This document shows positions 1 through 7,978 of a DNA stretch of 12,570 nucleotides, piece after piece; position 1 is the stretch's first letter; each line of letters starts with the position of its first letter. The stretch covers positions 1-12,570 of the forward strand of contig DAOVNN010000043.1 in NCBI GenBank assembly GCA_030630165.1, written 5' to 3'. Below the pieces are notes generated by a model. That model searched no databases. It was not told the DNA's origin and saw only the letters and a program-made list of their open reading frames with translations. A program made the translations under genes and the position numbers. The DNA comes from Candidatus Krumholzibacteriota bacterium (lineage in GTDB: Bacteria > Krumholzibacteriota > Krumholzibacteriia > Krumholzibacteriales > Krumholzibacteriaceae).

Positions 1-1
1 A

Positions 2-691
2 CTGTCAGGCTCTGCCGGCGTTCTTGCCCAGGGACACCGCCCCGACAGCGGGGAGGTCTCGGGCAGTCGTGAAGAGAACGGCAGGGTGAGGGCCGACGAC
101 TACCGGGTGACGGTCGCGCGGCTCAAGTACGGCGGTGGAGGGGACTGGTACGCCGATCCGTCATCACTGCCGAACTTCCTCGGCGAGTTTGAGAGGCGCA
201 CGGGGATACCGACCGCATCGCTCGAGAAGGTCATCGAGGCGGGGGACCCGGAACTTTCCTCCTTTCCGTTTTTATACATGACGGGGCACGGAAACGTTTC
301 CTTTTCCTCGACGGAGCTCGAGCGGCTGCGCGGGCACCTGCTCGCTGGGGGATTCCTGTACGCCGACGACAACTACGGGATGGACGAGTCGTTCAGGAAG
401 GTCGTCGCGTTGCTCTTTCCGGGGCGCGAACTGGCTCTCGTGCCCTTCGACCATCCGATCTACAGCGTATTTTATGAGCTCAATGGCCCGCCGAAGATCC
501 ACGAGCATGACGGCAAGCGGCCCGAAGGGTGGGGGATATTCGACGGGGACAGGCTGATGCTCTTCTACACATACGAAAGCGATGTCGGGGACGGGCTCGA
601 GGACCCCGATGTCCACGGCGATCCGCCGGCGAAGCGTGAGCTGGCAGTACGGATGGCGGTAAATGTCTTCTACTACGCGATGACGAGATGA
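2..691 (+). CDS. DUF4159 domain protein, exported (5' end outside window)
   Basis: The reading frame is open back to base 2. The codons before the GTG at 86 encode LSGSAGVLAQ, which looks like the end of a signal peptide with cleavage near VLA/Q, so the true start lies upstream and GTG 86 is probably internal. The mature part fits DUF4159: RLKYGGGGDWYAD near the start, then YMTGHGNVSFS, then an LLAGGFLYADDNYG turn, then PFDHPIYSVFY. In this family the fold is thought to resemble class I glutamine amidotransferases, but no catalytic cysteine is visible here and the function is unknown. Such genes commonly sit beside DUF4175, TPR and MoxR/VWA genes, and the DUF4175 gene here lies beyond an inserted block. 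The stop overlaps the next start as ATGA (688-691). The last 13 codons (MAVNVFYYAMTR plus stop) are duplicated downstream at 1432-1470. Confidence 0.85.
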   Translation: MSGSAGVLAQGHRPDSGEVSGSREENGRVRADDYRVTVARLKYGGGGDWYADPSSLPNFLGEFERRTGIPTASLEKVIEAGDPELSSFPFLYMTGHGNVSFSSTELERLRGHLLAGGFLYADDNYGMDESFRKVVALLFPGRELALVPFDHPIYSVFYELNGPPKIHEHDGKRPEGWGIFDGDRLMLFYTYESDVGDGLEDPDVHGDPPAKRELAVRMAVNVFYYAMTR

Positions 692-692
692 A
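653..692 (+). repeat. 40-bp direct repeat, copy 1 (3' end of the DUF4159 gene)
   Basis: These 40 bases recur at 1432-1471 with a single difference (C at 670, T at 1449), offset 779 bp. This copy holds the last 12 codons and stop of the DUF4159 gene plus the overlapping ATG of the lipoprotein gene. Similarity stops sharply on the right (ACA against ATT) and fades within two bases on the left. The repeat brackets the lipoprotein gene. Confidence 0.95.
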
Positions 693-1428
693 CAAAGAAC
701 ATTATACAGGTATTGTTGTTATTCTGCTCCTGATCCTATCCGGGTGCTCCGGGATCTCTGTCAGGTACCACGACCCGCCCGGGCCGGTCGAAAGTGTTCC
801 GTCCGAACCATATGTCACCGAGGCGGAGCAGATGGCTCTGTGCCTCTCCGGTGAGCTGCGAGTGCCGGAGGAGCTGTTCGACGTTATTATTTCGGATCTG
901 GTCGTAATAAGGCGACACCTCGAGGGAACGAGGTACGCGAACGTCCGTTTCAGGCCGAGATGGCACCCGGGGTGTGTAATGCTGGTTGTCGACGATGTTG
1001 CCAATGCCCAGATATATAGTCGTATTTACAATGCCTGGAATGGCCTGCACGGGGAGATCGGTCCTGTCAGTATCGAGCATGACTATGACTTCGGCCAGGT
1101 CAAGATATGGTTTGCCGATAATCTCAACGTAGAGTTCCTGGTCTATGCGTATATGGGGCTCCCTGGAATACTGGATGCGAATTTCTGCTCACCCCCCTCT
1201 AAAGAAATCTTCCGCGGAAATCCGCGGAAACCCGATAAGCCCGGTTGTTCTGGCAATATATATCTCAGGTGGGCGCCGGAGGGTATAGAGTACCTGTTCG
1301 GCAGTAACTGTAGAGGAGATTCCCGGATCGGCTCCGGCTGGGAACATCTGCACATATACTTTGTCGATGGAGAGGTACACTCGGAAGTCGTAGATAGTAA
1401 GTCTATTGATTGGGAAACATGGCTGTGA
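688..1428 (+). CDS. Predicted outer-envelope lipoprotein of unknown function
   Basis: The 246-residue product starts with a short basic/polar tail, a hydrophobic stretch (GIVVILLLILSG) and a lipobox LSGC with the lipidated cysteine at residue 20; Ser follows, which in many diderms allows transfer to the outer membrane. The mature part has no domain I can name. Its blocks 'RFRPRWHPGCVMLVVDD', 'YNAWNGLHGEIG' and 'MGLPGILDANFCSPPS' resemble secreted hypothetical proteins I recall from uncultured FCB-group genomes; this is recollection, not a search. Cysteines recur at 48, 97, 169, 188 and 209 or close by, so disulfides are possible. The ATG overlaps the DUF4159 stop as ATGA. Base composition is clearly less GC-rich than the flanking operon, and a repeat of the DUF4159 tail follows within four bases of its stop, both suggesting later acquisition. 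Confidence 0.75.
   Translation: MNKEHYTGIVVILLLILSGCSGISVRYHDPPGPVESVPSEPYVTEAEQMALCLSGELRVPEELFDVIISDLVVIRRHLEGTRYANVRFRPRWHPGCVMLVVDDVANAQIYSRIYNAWNGLHGEIGPVSIEHDYDFGQVKIWFADNLNVEFLVYAYMGLPGILDANFCSPPSKEIFRGNPRKPDKPGCSGNIYLRWAPEGIEYLFGSNCRGDSRIGSGWEHLHIYFVDGEVHSEVVDSKSIDWETWL
1211..1230 (+). repeat. Perfect 10-bp tandem duplication inside the lipoprotein gene
   Basis: The unit tccgcggaaa occurs twice back to back. Each unit contains the palindrome TCCGCGGA. Ten is not a multiple of three, so gain or loss of a unit would shift the frame. With two copies the frame continues to the stop at 1426-1428 with protein-like sequence on both sides. Confidence 0.9.
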
Positions 1429-1431
1429 TGA

Positions 1432-1471
1432 ATGGCGGTAAATGTCTTTTACTACGCGATGACGAGATGAA
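1432..1471 (+). repeat. 40-bp direct repeat, copy 2 (orphan DUF4159 tail)
   Basis: This copy matches 653-692 at 39 of 40 positions. It still reads MAVNVFYYAMTR and stop, and its one change (TTC to TTT at 1449) is synonymous. As in copy 1, it ends in an ATGA overlap, here opening only an 8-codon frame, MNSVYTRS (1467-1493). No other part of the DUF4159 gene precedes it. It reads as the remnant of a tandem duplication or as the regenerated right end of an insertion. Confidence 0.93.
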
Positions 1472-1524
1472 TTCCGTATATACGAGATCCTGACTGCTTG
1501 CCGGCACGGACAATGCTATGGACA

Positions 1525-1559
1525 ACACTATGGACATATTGCAGTACTTGACATAGTGT
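1525..1559. promoter_or_regulatory. Inverted repeat overlapping the fic promoter (candidate operator)
   Basis: ACACTATG (1525-1532) and CATAGTGT (1552-1559) are perfect inverted 8-mers separated by 19 bases. The right arm covers the last two bases of the -35 box and the start of the spacer, where a bound repressor would block RNA polymerase. A direct repeat CTATGGACA (1516-1524 and 1528-1536, 12-bp period) overlaps the left arm. A second pair, TGTTAC (1574-1579) and GTAACA (1600-1605), straddles the expected transcription start. The fic product carries a C-terminal helix-turn-helix-like region, so autoregulation is possible but unproven. Confidence 0.4.
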
Positions 1560-1576
1560 AAATTCGGTGATATTGT
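1548..1576 (+). promoter_or_regulatory. Sigma-70-type promoter for the fic gene
   Basis: A perfect -35 box TTGACA (1548-1553) is followed after exactly 17 bases by TATTGT (1571-1576), four of six matches to the -10 consensus. It lies in the AT-rich gap ahead of fic, giving a leader of about 55 bases. Because fic ends five bases before the DUF4175 gene with no terminator visible, this promoter could also feed the rest of the operon. Confidence 0.6.
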
Positions 1577-1638
1577 TACCATATGCTGGATAACAAGCTG
1601 TAACATAATTGTTTATATATTCATGCGGACGGTCGATT

Positions 1639-2799
1639 ATGCGGACATATGAGCGGACACATCCATGGATAAATTTCACCCTGGATTTGAATAATGCCAG
1701 GTATATTCACTGGCTGATGCTTGGCGAGGCTCAGTCCAAATGTCGGCATTTCGAGCAGGTTCCTCTGCTTCCGGATGTCGCAAAGCACCTGTACAGTATC
1801 TATCTGGCAAAAGGAGTATCTGCAACAACGGCGATCGAGGGTAATACATTAACCGAGGATGAGGTTCTGAGGCGGATCGAGGGCAAGCTGGAGCTTCCAG
1901 CTTCAAAGGATTACATGGGGCAGGAAATCGACAACATCATCGAAGCATGCAATATGATCGGGAATCATGTCCTCGAATCCGAAACTCCAGACATCTCCAT
2001 AGATACATTCAAGCGATACAATAAGCTCGTTCTGAAAGACCTGCCGCTGGCTGAGCATGTGATGCCGGGCGAGATCCGTGATTATGTCGTAGTGGTGGGA
2101 CCATACAAAGGCGCCCCTTCGGATGATTGCGAATACCTTCTTTCTCAGCTGTGTGGCTGGATCAACCGAGAGCTTGATGCTCCACAAGAGTATCGAATGG
2201 CATTCGGGATACTTAAGGCCGTTCTGGCCCATCTGTACCTGGCCTGGATCCATCCCTTCGGAGATGGAAACGGCAGGACCGCACGGCTCATAGAATTACA
2301 TCTGCTTCTTGCCGCGGGAGTTCCCACAATTGCAGGTCACCTGCTGAGCAATCACTATAACCAGACAAGAACAGAATACTACAGACAGCTCGATCTTAGC
2401 CATCAGGCCGAAAACAATGTTTTTTCATTTCTGGAGTATGCATTGCGGGGCTTCATCGACGGGCTCAAGGAGCAGATCAACGTCATCAAAGACCAACAGA
2501 TGACAGTTCATTGGATAAACCATGTTCATTCGGTGTTTAAAGACAAGGACGGTGCCGCGGACCTTCGAAGGAAGAGACTTGTAATCGATTTGTCTGAGTC
2601 TGACGATCTCGTGCCGGTCTCTGCGATAAGGTACCTGTCTCCCAGGGTCGCCGAAGGATATGCATCGAAGACGGACAAGACGATACAGAGGGATATCAAC
2701 GCATTAGTGGAGATGGATCTAATCACGAAATCCGGGAGCAATATCCATGTCCGTAAAGAGAAGATGCTGGCTTTTATTTCACCTGTGAGGAATGACTGA
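1639..2799 (+). CDS. Fic-domain protein (class II, predicted AMP transferase) with C-terminal winged helix
   Basis: The 386-residue protein carries the Fic core motif HPFGDGNGRTAR with the catalytic His at residue 205 and the Gly-Asn-Gly-Arg loop that binds the nucleotide phosphates. Near the N-terminus TTAIEGN (T63 to N69, Glu67) matches the (S/T)xxxE(G/N) inhibitory helix, which in class II Fic proteins blocks ATP until displaced. The C-terminal 70 residues (VSAIRYLSP...DKTIQRDINALVEMDLI) look like a winged helix, as in many Fic proteins that may regulate their own gene. I chose ATG 1639 because MRTYERTHPWINF is the typical family start; a TTG at 1609 is in frame but adds residues unlike the family and has no ribosome binding site. 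GGACGG (1627-1632) is a weak one for 1639. The target protein is unknown. Composition is less GC-rich than neighbours, suggesting transfer. No antitoxin-like partner gene is adjacent. Confidence 0.92.
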   Translation: MRTYERTHPWINFTLDLNNARYIHWLMLGEAQSKCRHFEQVPLLPDVAKHLYSIYLAKGVSATTAIEGNTLTEDEVLRRIEGKLELPASKDYMGQEIDNIIEACNMIGNHVLESETPDISIDTFKRYNKLVLKDLPLAEHVMPGEIRDYVVVVGPYKGAPSDDCEYLLSQLCGWINRELDAPQEYRMAFGILKAVLAHLYLAWIHPFGDGNGRTARLIELHLLLAAGVPTIAGHLLSNHYNQTRTEYYRQLDLSHQAENNVFSFLEYALRGFIDGLKEQINVIKDQQMTVHWINHVHSVFKDKDGAADLRRKRLVIDLSESDDLVPVSAIRYLSPRVAEGYASKTDKTIQRDINALVEMDLITKSGSNIHVRKEKMLAFISPVRND

Positions 2800-2804
2800 T
2801 CAAG

Positions 2805-5800
2805 GTGGCGGATTCACATAACAGTTCATTCAGAAAGCAGATCGACGGGCTCAGTTTGCGGCGCAGGCGAACGGCTGCCGCGGGTGTGGCGGCGATACTT
2901 CTTCTTCCCGTGATCGCAGCCTGGATCGTCCTCTACCTGATGGTCCTCGTAGCGGGCGGCGGGCGGTTCTTTCCGATCATCGTCTTTATTGTTTTCTGGC
3001 TGATCGTCGGCATCGCAGTTGTAGCGGCTGCGTTGAGGATCCCGGCTGCTTTCGGCGGGGCGGTTCGTGTTGCTGCCGAGCTCGGTGAGAGTTCGGGCAG
3101 GGGGAGCCTCTTCGTGTCGGCGCTCGAGTTCGCGCGGGGAGGCAAGCGGCTCGAGGCGTATTCCCCGTTTCTCGTATCGGAGACTGTGCGTCGAGCGGGA
3201 GAGGAACTCGATGAGATCGATCCCGGGCCGGTCCTCGTATCGGCGGGAAGGCCGGGGGCGACTGCTGTGGCGTTTGTGCTGGGGATCGTCGTGCTTCTGT
3301 TCGCGTTTTTCGATTCAGATGGTTCGATTTCTGTAGCTACATATGTATCCGACCCGCTCTACGCCTTCCGCGCAGATCCGGTGAACGGGCTGGTAGTGCC
3401 GGGGCGCGAGCTCTCCGCGGTGTCGGGAGAGGATGTGACTGTCTCGGCGGTGAGGCTCGGATCGCGCCGGGACCAGGTCGAGATCGAGTGGAGCACCGTG
3501 CCTGATATATGGCGCTCCGAAGAGATCACGGCGGGAAGCATCGGTGAGGGCGAGGCGGAGCTGGAGAGATTCAGATACACATTCACGGATCTTCGCGAGG
3601 ATATCGTGTTCAGGTACGCGAGCGGCGACGAGAGGACCACGGAGACACGGATCGTCGTCGAGAGAAAACCGGTCATCAACCGCATATCGGCACGGCTCGA
3701 TCATCCTGCCTATACCGGTGTGCCGGGTGAGACTATCGAGACACTGACCGGTCGGATAATCGCGCCCGTCGGTACGAAGGTGACGCTGACGGGCGAGACG
3801 AGCAGGCCGGTAAGCGCCGTTGGGATCAGGTTCGCTTCTGGTGGGAGCGGAGAGATCGTCCCTTCCGCTTCGGGCTTTACCGGGAGTTTTACGATCAGCG
3901 CCCGGGATACCGCATACATAACGGTAACGGGCGATAACGGCCTCGACTGCGAGGTGCCGTTCCGGGTGCCGGTCGTTCCTGTTGCTGACAGGCCGCCGGT
4001 TATCGAGATACTGGCGCCCGGCGACGGTGACCTGCTTCCCCGTTCGCAGGGAGTCAGGCTCGTCCTTCGCGCCTGGGACGATTACGGGCTCTCGAGGATC
4101 AACCTCCATTACATGCTGGAGCGTCGAGGCGGGAGCTGGAAGACGGTCGAGATATTCCCCGACGGGCAGCCGGGCGCTGGCAGGATCGAGGGGCCGTTCG
4201 ACTGGTCGCTCGCCGACGAGCGGATAATGCCGGGAGACAGGGTCCTCTTCTATCTCGAGGCGAGGGACAACAACGGTGTTTCGGGGCCGTCGGTGACGCG
4301 GACCGAGACCCGCGCGCTTCGCGCGCCTTCGCTTTCGGAGCTCTACGCCGATTCGCGAGACCGGGAGGACCTGCAGAAGCAGAACATGGAGGAAATCCTC
4401 GAGGATGGACAGGAGATCAGGAAACGGATCTCCGAGCTCTCCGAGGAGATACGCGCCGAGGGCGAGATGGACTGGAGCCGCCGCAGCGAGGCGGGCGAGC
4501 TGCTCGAGCAGCAGAAGCGGCTGCAGGACAAATTGAATGAAGCTGCCGGCAGGCTCGACGAGACGCTCGAGTCGCTCGAGGCGAACCGGATGACCTCTGC
4601 CGAGGTCGGAGAGAAGCTAGAGCAGATACAGTCGCTCATCCAGAAGATCGAGAGCGAGGAGCTGCGCGACGCGATGGAGAAGCTCCGGTCGATGATGGAG
4701 GAGGCCGATCCGGACCAGGTCGCAGCGGCGATGCAGGATATAGAGATGACGACCGACAAGCTGATGGATAGTCTCGACCGCACGATAGAGCTCCTCGAGA
4801 GGCTCCTCGACGAACAGAAGGTCGAGGAGATGATGCGCAGGATGGAGGAGATGATCGCCGAGCAGCGGGAGCTGCGCGATTCGACCGAGGCTGGCGGCGA
4901 CGAGGAGACGGCCGATGATCAGGAGCAGCTCGGGGACGAGTTCAGTGAGTTCGAGGAAGACCTGGGGGAGTTCTCCGAGCAGTCGGACAGCTCGCGGACC
5001 CCGGGGCTCGAGGAGATGGCCGAGCAGGCCTCCTCTTCGGGCGTAGATTCCCTGATGAAATCAGCCGCGGGCGATATCCGCGAGGGTCAGATGGAAGGCG
5101 CGTCGAGCTGCCAGGCCCAGGCGATCAAGAAGATGCTCTCGCTCTACACGAAACTCGGGAAATGCCAGATGTCGATGTCGTCTATGATGGACGCACAGGT
5201 AGATCAGGAGATAGAACGCGCCGTTGTGGAGCTGATAGAGATGTCGCAGCTCCAGGAGGAGTATGCCGCGATGCTCGCTCAATCGGGCGGGAGGCTGCCG
5301 GTGCGCACGATGATCGGGGGGCAGCTCGAGATAAGGGACGCCGTCTCGACTATCACCGACGAACTCTATGCCATAGCGAGGAAGAGTCTGAGGATATCGC
5401 GGGACGCCTTCACCGAGCTCGGCATCGCCATCGCCGCCATGGAGGAGACGATGGCCCGGATAGAGTCGAGGAAGGCGGGGGATGCGGCCCGTACGGCGGG
5501 CCTGGCCCCCGAGAGGATCAACCTCGCGGCGATCAGGCTCCTCGAATCGACGTCGTCGAGCGGATCATCGGCGAGCGGCGGCGGGCAGGGGATGCAGAAA
5601 CTCTCCGGCGGCCAGAGCCAGATCGACAATGGCATGCGCGACCTTCTCGGCGGACAGGGACAGGGTTGGTCGATGGAGCAGCGGGCCGCGATGTCGCGGA
5701 TCGCTGCCGAGCAGCGAAGCATGGACGACCTTCTCCAGCAGATGCTCGAGGAGGGCAGAGGGTCGCAGCAGATGCTGGGCGACCTGAGTGACCTCGGCGG

Positions 5801-6122
5801 GGATATGGAGGAGATCGCCCGGCAGCTCGAGCGCGGTGAGCTCAACAGCGAGCTTCTCGAGCGCGAGGAGCGGGTGCTGAGCAGGCTGCTCGAATCGCAG
5901 AGATCGCTCAACAGGCGCGATTACAGCAGGCGCAGGGAGAGCCGCACAGGCGGCGAGTTGCGTGCCGTGGATCCCGGCATGCGCAGATACGCGCCCGACG
6001 AGAGGGAAGTCCTCCTTGACAGGATAAGGCGCGCGATGAGAGATGCGGGGCCGGCCGAGTACGAGGAGCTCAACAGGCTCTATTTCAGGGCCCTCTCGGG
6101 GAAAGCGAGGGAGGTGCGATGA
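2805..6122 (+). CDS. DUF4175-type membrane protein with long coiled coil
   Basis: The 1105-residue protein has hydrophobic segments at about 25-50, 55-77 and 152-169, then beta-rich Ig-like stretches at roughly 290-395 and 400-505 (the latter with VLRAWDDYGLSRINLHY). A Glu/Gln/Met-rich coiled coil follows from about 516 to 726, a helical region, a Gly/Ser/Gln-rich linker near 916-962, and another charged helix to the end. This order fits DUF4175 proteins, large envelope proteins of unknown function found near DUF4159, TPR and MoxR/VWA genes. The soluble part is probably outside the cytoplasmic membrane, which is inference. The start is GTG 2805, since a stop in the same frame lies at 2793 and no better codon is nearer. 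It begins five bases after fic; before the insertion it presumably followed DUF4159 directly. The stop overlaps the TPR gene as ATGA (6119-6122). High GC resumes here. Confidence 0.82.
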   Translation: MADSHNSSFRKQIDGLSLRRRRTAAAGVAAILLLPVIAAWIVLYLMVLVAGGGRFFPIIVFIVFWLIVGIAVVAAALRIPAAFGGAVRVAAELGESSGRGSLFVSALEFARGGKRLEAYSPFLVSETVRRAGEELDEIDPGPVLVSAGRPGATAVAFVLGIVVLLFAFFDSDGSISVATYVSDPLYAFRADPVNGLVVPGRELSAVSGEDVTVSAVRLGSRRDQVEIEWSTVPDIWRSEEITAGSIGEGEAELERFRYTFTDLREDIVFRYASGDERTTETRIVVERKPVINRISARLDHPAYTGVPGETIETLTGRIIAPVGTKVTLTGETSRPVSAVGIRFASGGSGEIVPSASGFTGSFTISARDTAYITVTGDNGLDCEVPFRVPVVPVADRPPVIEILAPGDGDLLPRSQGVRLVLRAWDDYGLSRINLHYMLERRGGSWKTVEIFPDGQPGAGRIEGPFDWSLADERIMPGDRVLFYLEARDNNGVSGPSVTRTETRALRAPSLSELYADSRDREDLQKQNMEEILEDGQEIRKRISELSEEIRAEGEMDWSRRSEAGELLEQQKRLQDKLNEAAGRLDETLESLEANRMTSAEVGEKLEQIQSLIQKIESEELRDAMEKLRSMMEEADPDQVAAAMQDIEMTTDKLMDSLDRTIELLERLLDEQKVEEMMRRMEEMIAEQRELRDSTEAGGDEETADDQEQLGDEFSEFEEDLGEFSEQSDSSRTPGLEEMAEQASSSGVDSLMKSAAGDIREGQMEGASSCQAQAIKKMLSLYTKLGKCQMSMSSMMDAQVDQEIERAVVELIEMSQLQEEYAAMLAQSGGRLPVRTMIGGQLEIRDAVSTITDELYAIARKSLRISRDAFTELGIAIAAMEETMARIESRKAGDAARTAGLAPERINLAAIRLLESTSSSGSSASGGGQGMQKLSGGQSQIDNGMRDLLGGQGQGWSMEQRAAMSRIAAEQRSMDDLLQQMLEEGRGSQQMLGDLSDLGGDMEEIARQLERGELNSELLEREERVLSRLLESQRSLNRRDYSRRRESRTGGELRAVDPGMRRYAPDEREVLLDRIRRAMRDAGPAEYEELNRLYFRALSGKAREVR

Positions 6123-7978
6123 GCAGGCTCATATCAGCGCTCCTTCTGTTCTCGCTGGCGCTCGGTCCTGCAGGCGGGCTCAGCGCGCAGGATAACAGCC
6201 TCGATGGCGCGGCCAGGGCGCTGCGTGCCGCGGCGATAGCCGCGATGACGAGCGCGGATTACCCCGTCGCGATCCGTCTGCTCAGGGAGTTCAACGAGAA
6301 ATATCCCAACCGGTACGAGGAGATGCTGTATCTCGGGAGGTGCTATCTGGCCGAGGGGATGTTCGACGAGGCCATCGTACATCTCGAAGGAGCGCGGCTG
6401 AAGCGGCCCGCCGACTACCAGTTCATCGAGATGCTCGGTCAGGCGTATCTCGAGAAGGGCGAGCGGGAAAAGGCAGTTGCGGTATGGCATTCGATCCTGA
6501 CCGACAGGGAAAAGGATGTATCGAGATATCTGCAGATCTCCAGGGCTGAATGGAACGCGGGGATGTTCGACCAGGCGATCTCGACATTGAAGGAGGCGCG
6601 CAGGTTTCCGAGGCATTACGCGCGGTTCACGGCGGAGATCGTAAGGATGGAGAGGACGAGGGGGAACCACCGCGGGGCCTTCATCGAGGCGCTGCCCGGC
6701 TTCGAGATGGAAGAGCTGCCCGACCTCGGGCGCGCTGCCCGGGCGATACGTTCGTTCAGGGAAGCGGGCAGGCCCCCGGAGCTGATCGCCGTCGCGGATT
6801 CGTTCGCAACGGGCGGGAAGAAGAACGGACCGTTCTTTCACACGCTGCATGCCGCCCTGCTCGTCGATGTCGATGATTTCAGCGCCGCTTCGCATTACCT
6901 GCTCCGTGCCCGTTCCGACAAGGTGCCGGAGAGGGATCTGTACGCATTCGTACTCTATCTATATACACTGGGATCGAAGGCGGGGGATCCGGCCTTCGAG
7001 AGCTACCTGAAACAGTCATCCTCACTCTTTGCCGGCAAATACCCCGAATCGCCGAGGGTACCGCGGATCCTTCTCGAAGGAGCGCAGCATGCAGAGCTCG
7101 CGGCGCGCCGCGGCGGCCCGGGTGAGGGCGAGTCCGCCGCGCTGGCCATCGCGATGGCGGACAGCACGATAAAGCACAAGCGCGGAAGGCCCTATGCCGA
7201 GAAGGCCCTGCTGCTCAAGGCGAGGGTATCCCTCGAGCTTCTGCGCGATCCCGACGCGGCGATACGGGCAGTCGATTCGGGGCAGTGGCGTCATCCGAAC
7301 ATGGCACGCGAGGCTTCGGCGATACGGCTCGAAGCCCTGGTCCTGTCGGGGCGCTGGGACGACGCGACAAAGAGGTTCGAGGCGCTCGCCGCATCGCCCG
7401 ACTCATCGCTGGCGGCGTCGGGCAAGTACGGCAAAGGTATGGTACTGTTCTATCGCGGTGAGTTCGACGAGGCGGCAACGGTCCTCTCCGAGGTCGCCGC
7501 CGAGGCTCCGTGGAGCAAGTGGGCGAATGACGCCCTCGCGATAGCGGTCCTCGTACGCAGGGCGGAGGATGAGGACCCGGTGGTGCTCAGCTCGTTCGCT
7601 TCGGCGATGTCGTCCGACGGAAGCGGCAGGTACGGCGAGGCGGCGGATTCGCTGGCGGCAGCGGCCGGGCGGTTCCCCGGATCGGTGCTGGCGCCCGAGG
7701 CGTTCTACGAGAGCGCTCTGCTCCTCGAGCAGGCGGGGAGGCGCGCCGAGGCGGTCGCGATGCTCGTGAAGATTGCGGAGACCTATCCGCTGAGCAGGGC
7801 GGCGCCGCGGGCGGTGGAGACACTTGCCGGCATCCACGAGTGCGATGACCCGGATGAGTCGGTGCGGTGGTACGCCCTCTTCCTCGAGCGTTACGGGGAG
7901 GATCCCTGGGCGACGAGGGTGCGGAGCAGATACATGAGGCTGAGAAAGAGCATCTCAGGGAACGAAGAGGAGACATGA
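6119..7978 (+). CDS. Exported tetratricopeptide-repeat protein
   Basis: The 619-residue product has a signal peptide (MSRLISALLLFSLALG... cleaved near LSAQ, residue 24). TPR-like helix pairs are clear at about 36-160, with YPVAIRLLREFNEKYPN, LGRCYLAEGMFDEAIVHLEG and LGQAYLEKGEREKAVAVW, and again at about 430-600, with GMVLFYRGEFDEAATVLSEV, ESALLLEQAGRRAEAVAML and a final IAETYP block. The middle is helical and degenerate. TPR domains hold protein partners, so it is most likely a periplasmic scaffold for the neighbouring DUF4175 protein, which is inferred from gene order only. Both ends overlap neighbours by the four bases ATGA, pointing to coupled translation. No catalytic motif is visible. 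It resembles outer-membrane assembly TPR lipoproteins in layout but lacks a lipobox cysteine. Confidence 0.85.
   Translation: MSRLISALLLFSLALGPAGGLSAQDNSLDGAARALRAAAIAAMTSADYPVAIRLLREFNEKYPNRYEEMLYLGRCYLAEGMFDEAIVHLEGARLKRPADYQFIEMLGQAYLEKGEREKAVAVWHSILTDREKDVSRYLQISRAEWNAGMFDQAISTLKEARRFPRHYARFTAEIVRMERTRGNHRGAFIEALPGFEMEELPDLGRAARAIRSFREAGRPPELIAVADSFATGGKKNGPFFHTLHAALLVDVDDFSAASHYLLRARSDKVPERDLYAFVLYLYTLGSKAGDPAFESYLKQSSSLFAGKYPESPRVPRILLEGAQHAELAARRGGPGEGESAALAIAMADSTIKHKRGRPYAEKALLLKARVSLELLRDPDAAIRAVDSGQWRHPNMAREASAIRLEALVLSGRWDDATKRFEALAASPDSSLAASGKYGKGMVLFYRGEFDEAATVLSEVAAEAPWSKWANDALAIAVLVRRAEDEDPVVLSSFASAMSSDGSGRYGEAADSLAAAAGRFPGSVLAPEAFYESALLLEQAGRRAEAVAMLVKIAETYPLSRAAPRAVETLAGIHECDDPDESVRWYALFLERYGEDPWATRVRSRYMRLRKSISGNEEET

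Noticed and set aside
86..88. GTG as the start of the DUF4159 gene.
   Set aside because: The frame is open to base 2 and encodes the end of a plausible signal peptide, so the start is outside the window.
1609..1611. TTG as the start of the fic gene.
   Set aside because: No ribosome binding site, and the extra ten residues are unlike the family; ATG 1639 opens the typical MRTYERTHPW start.
3315..4109. Minus-strand frame of about 264 codons within the DUF4175 gene.
   Set aside because: Arg/Pro-rich shadow without motifs, fully inside a well-supported gene.
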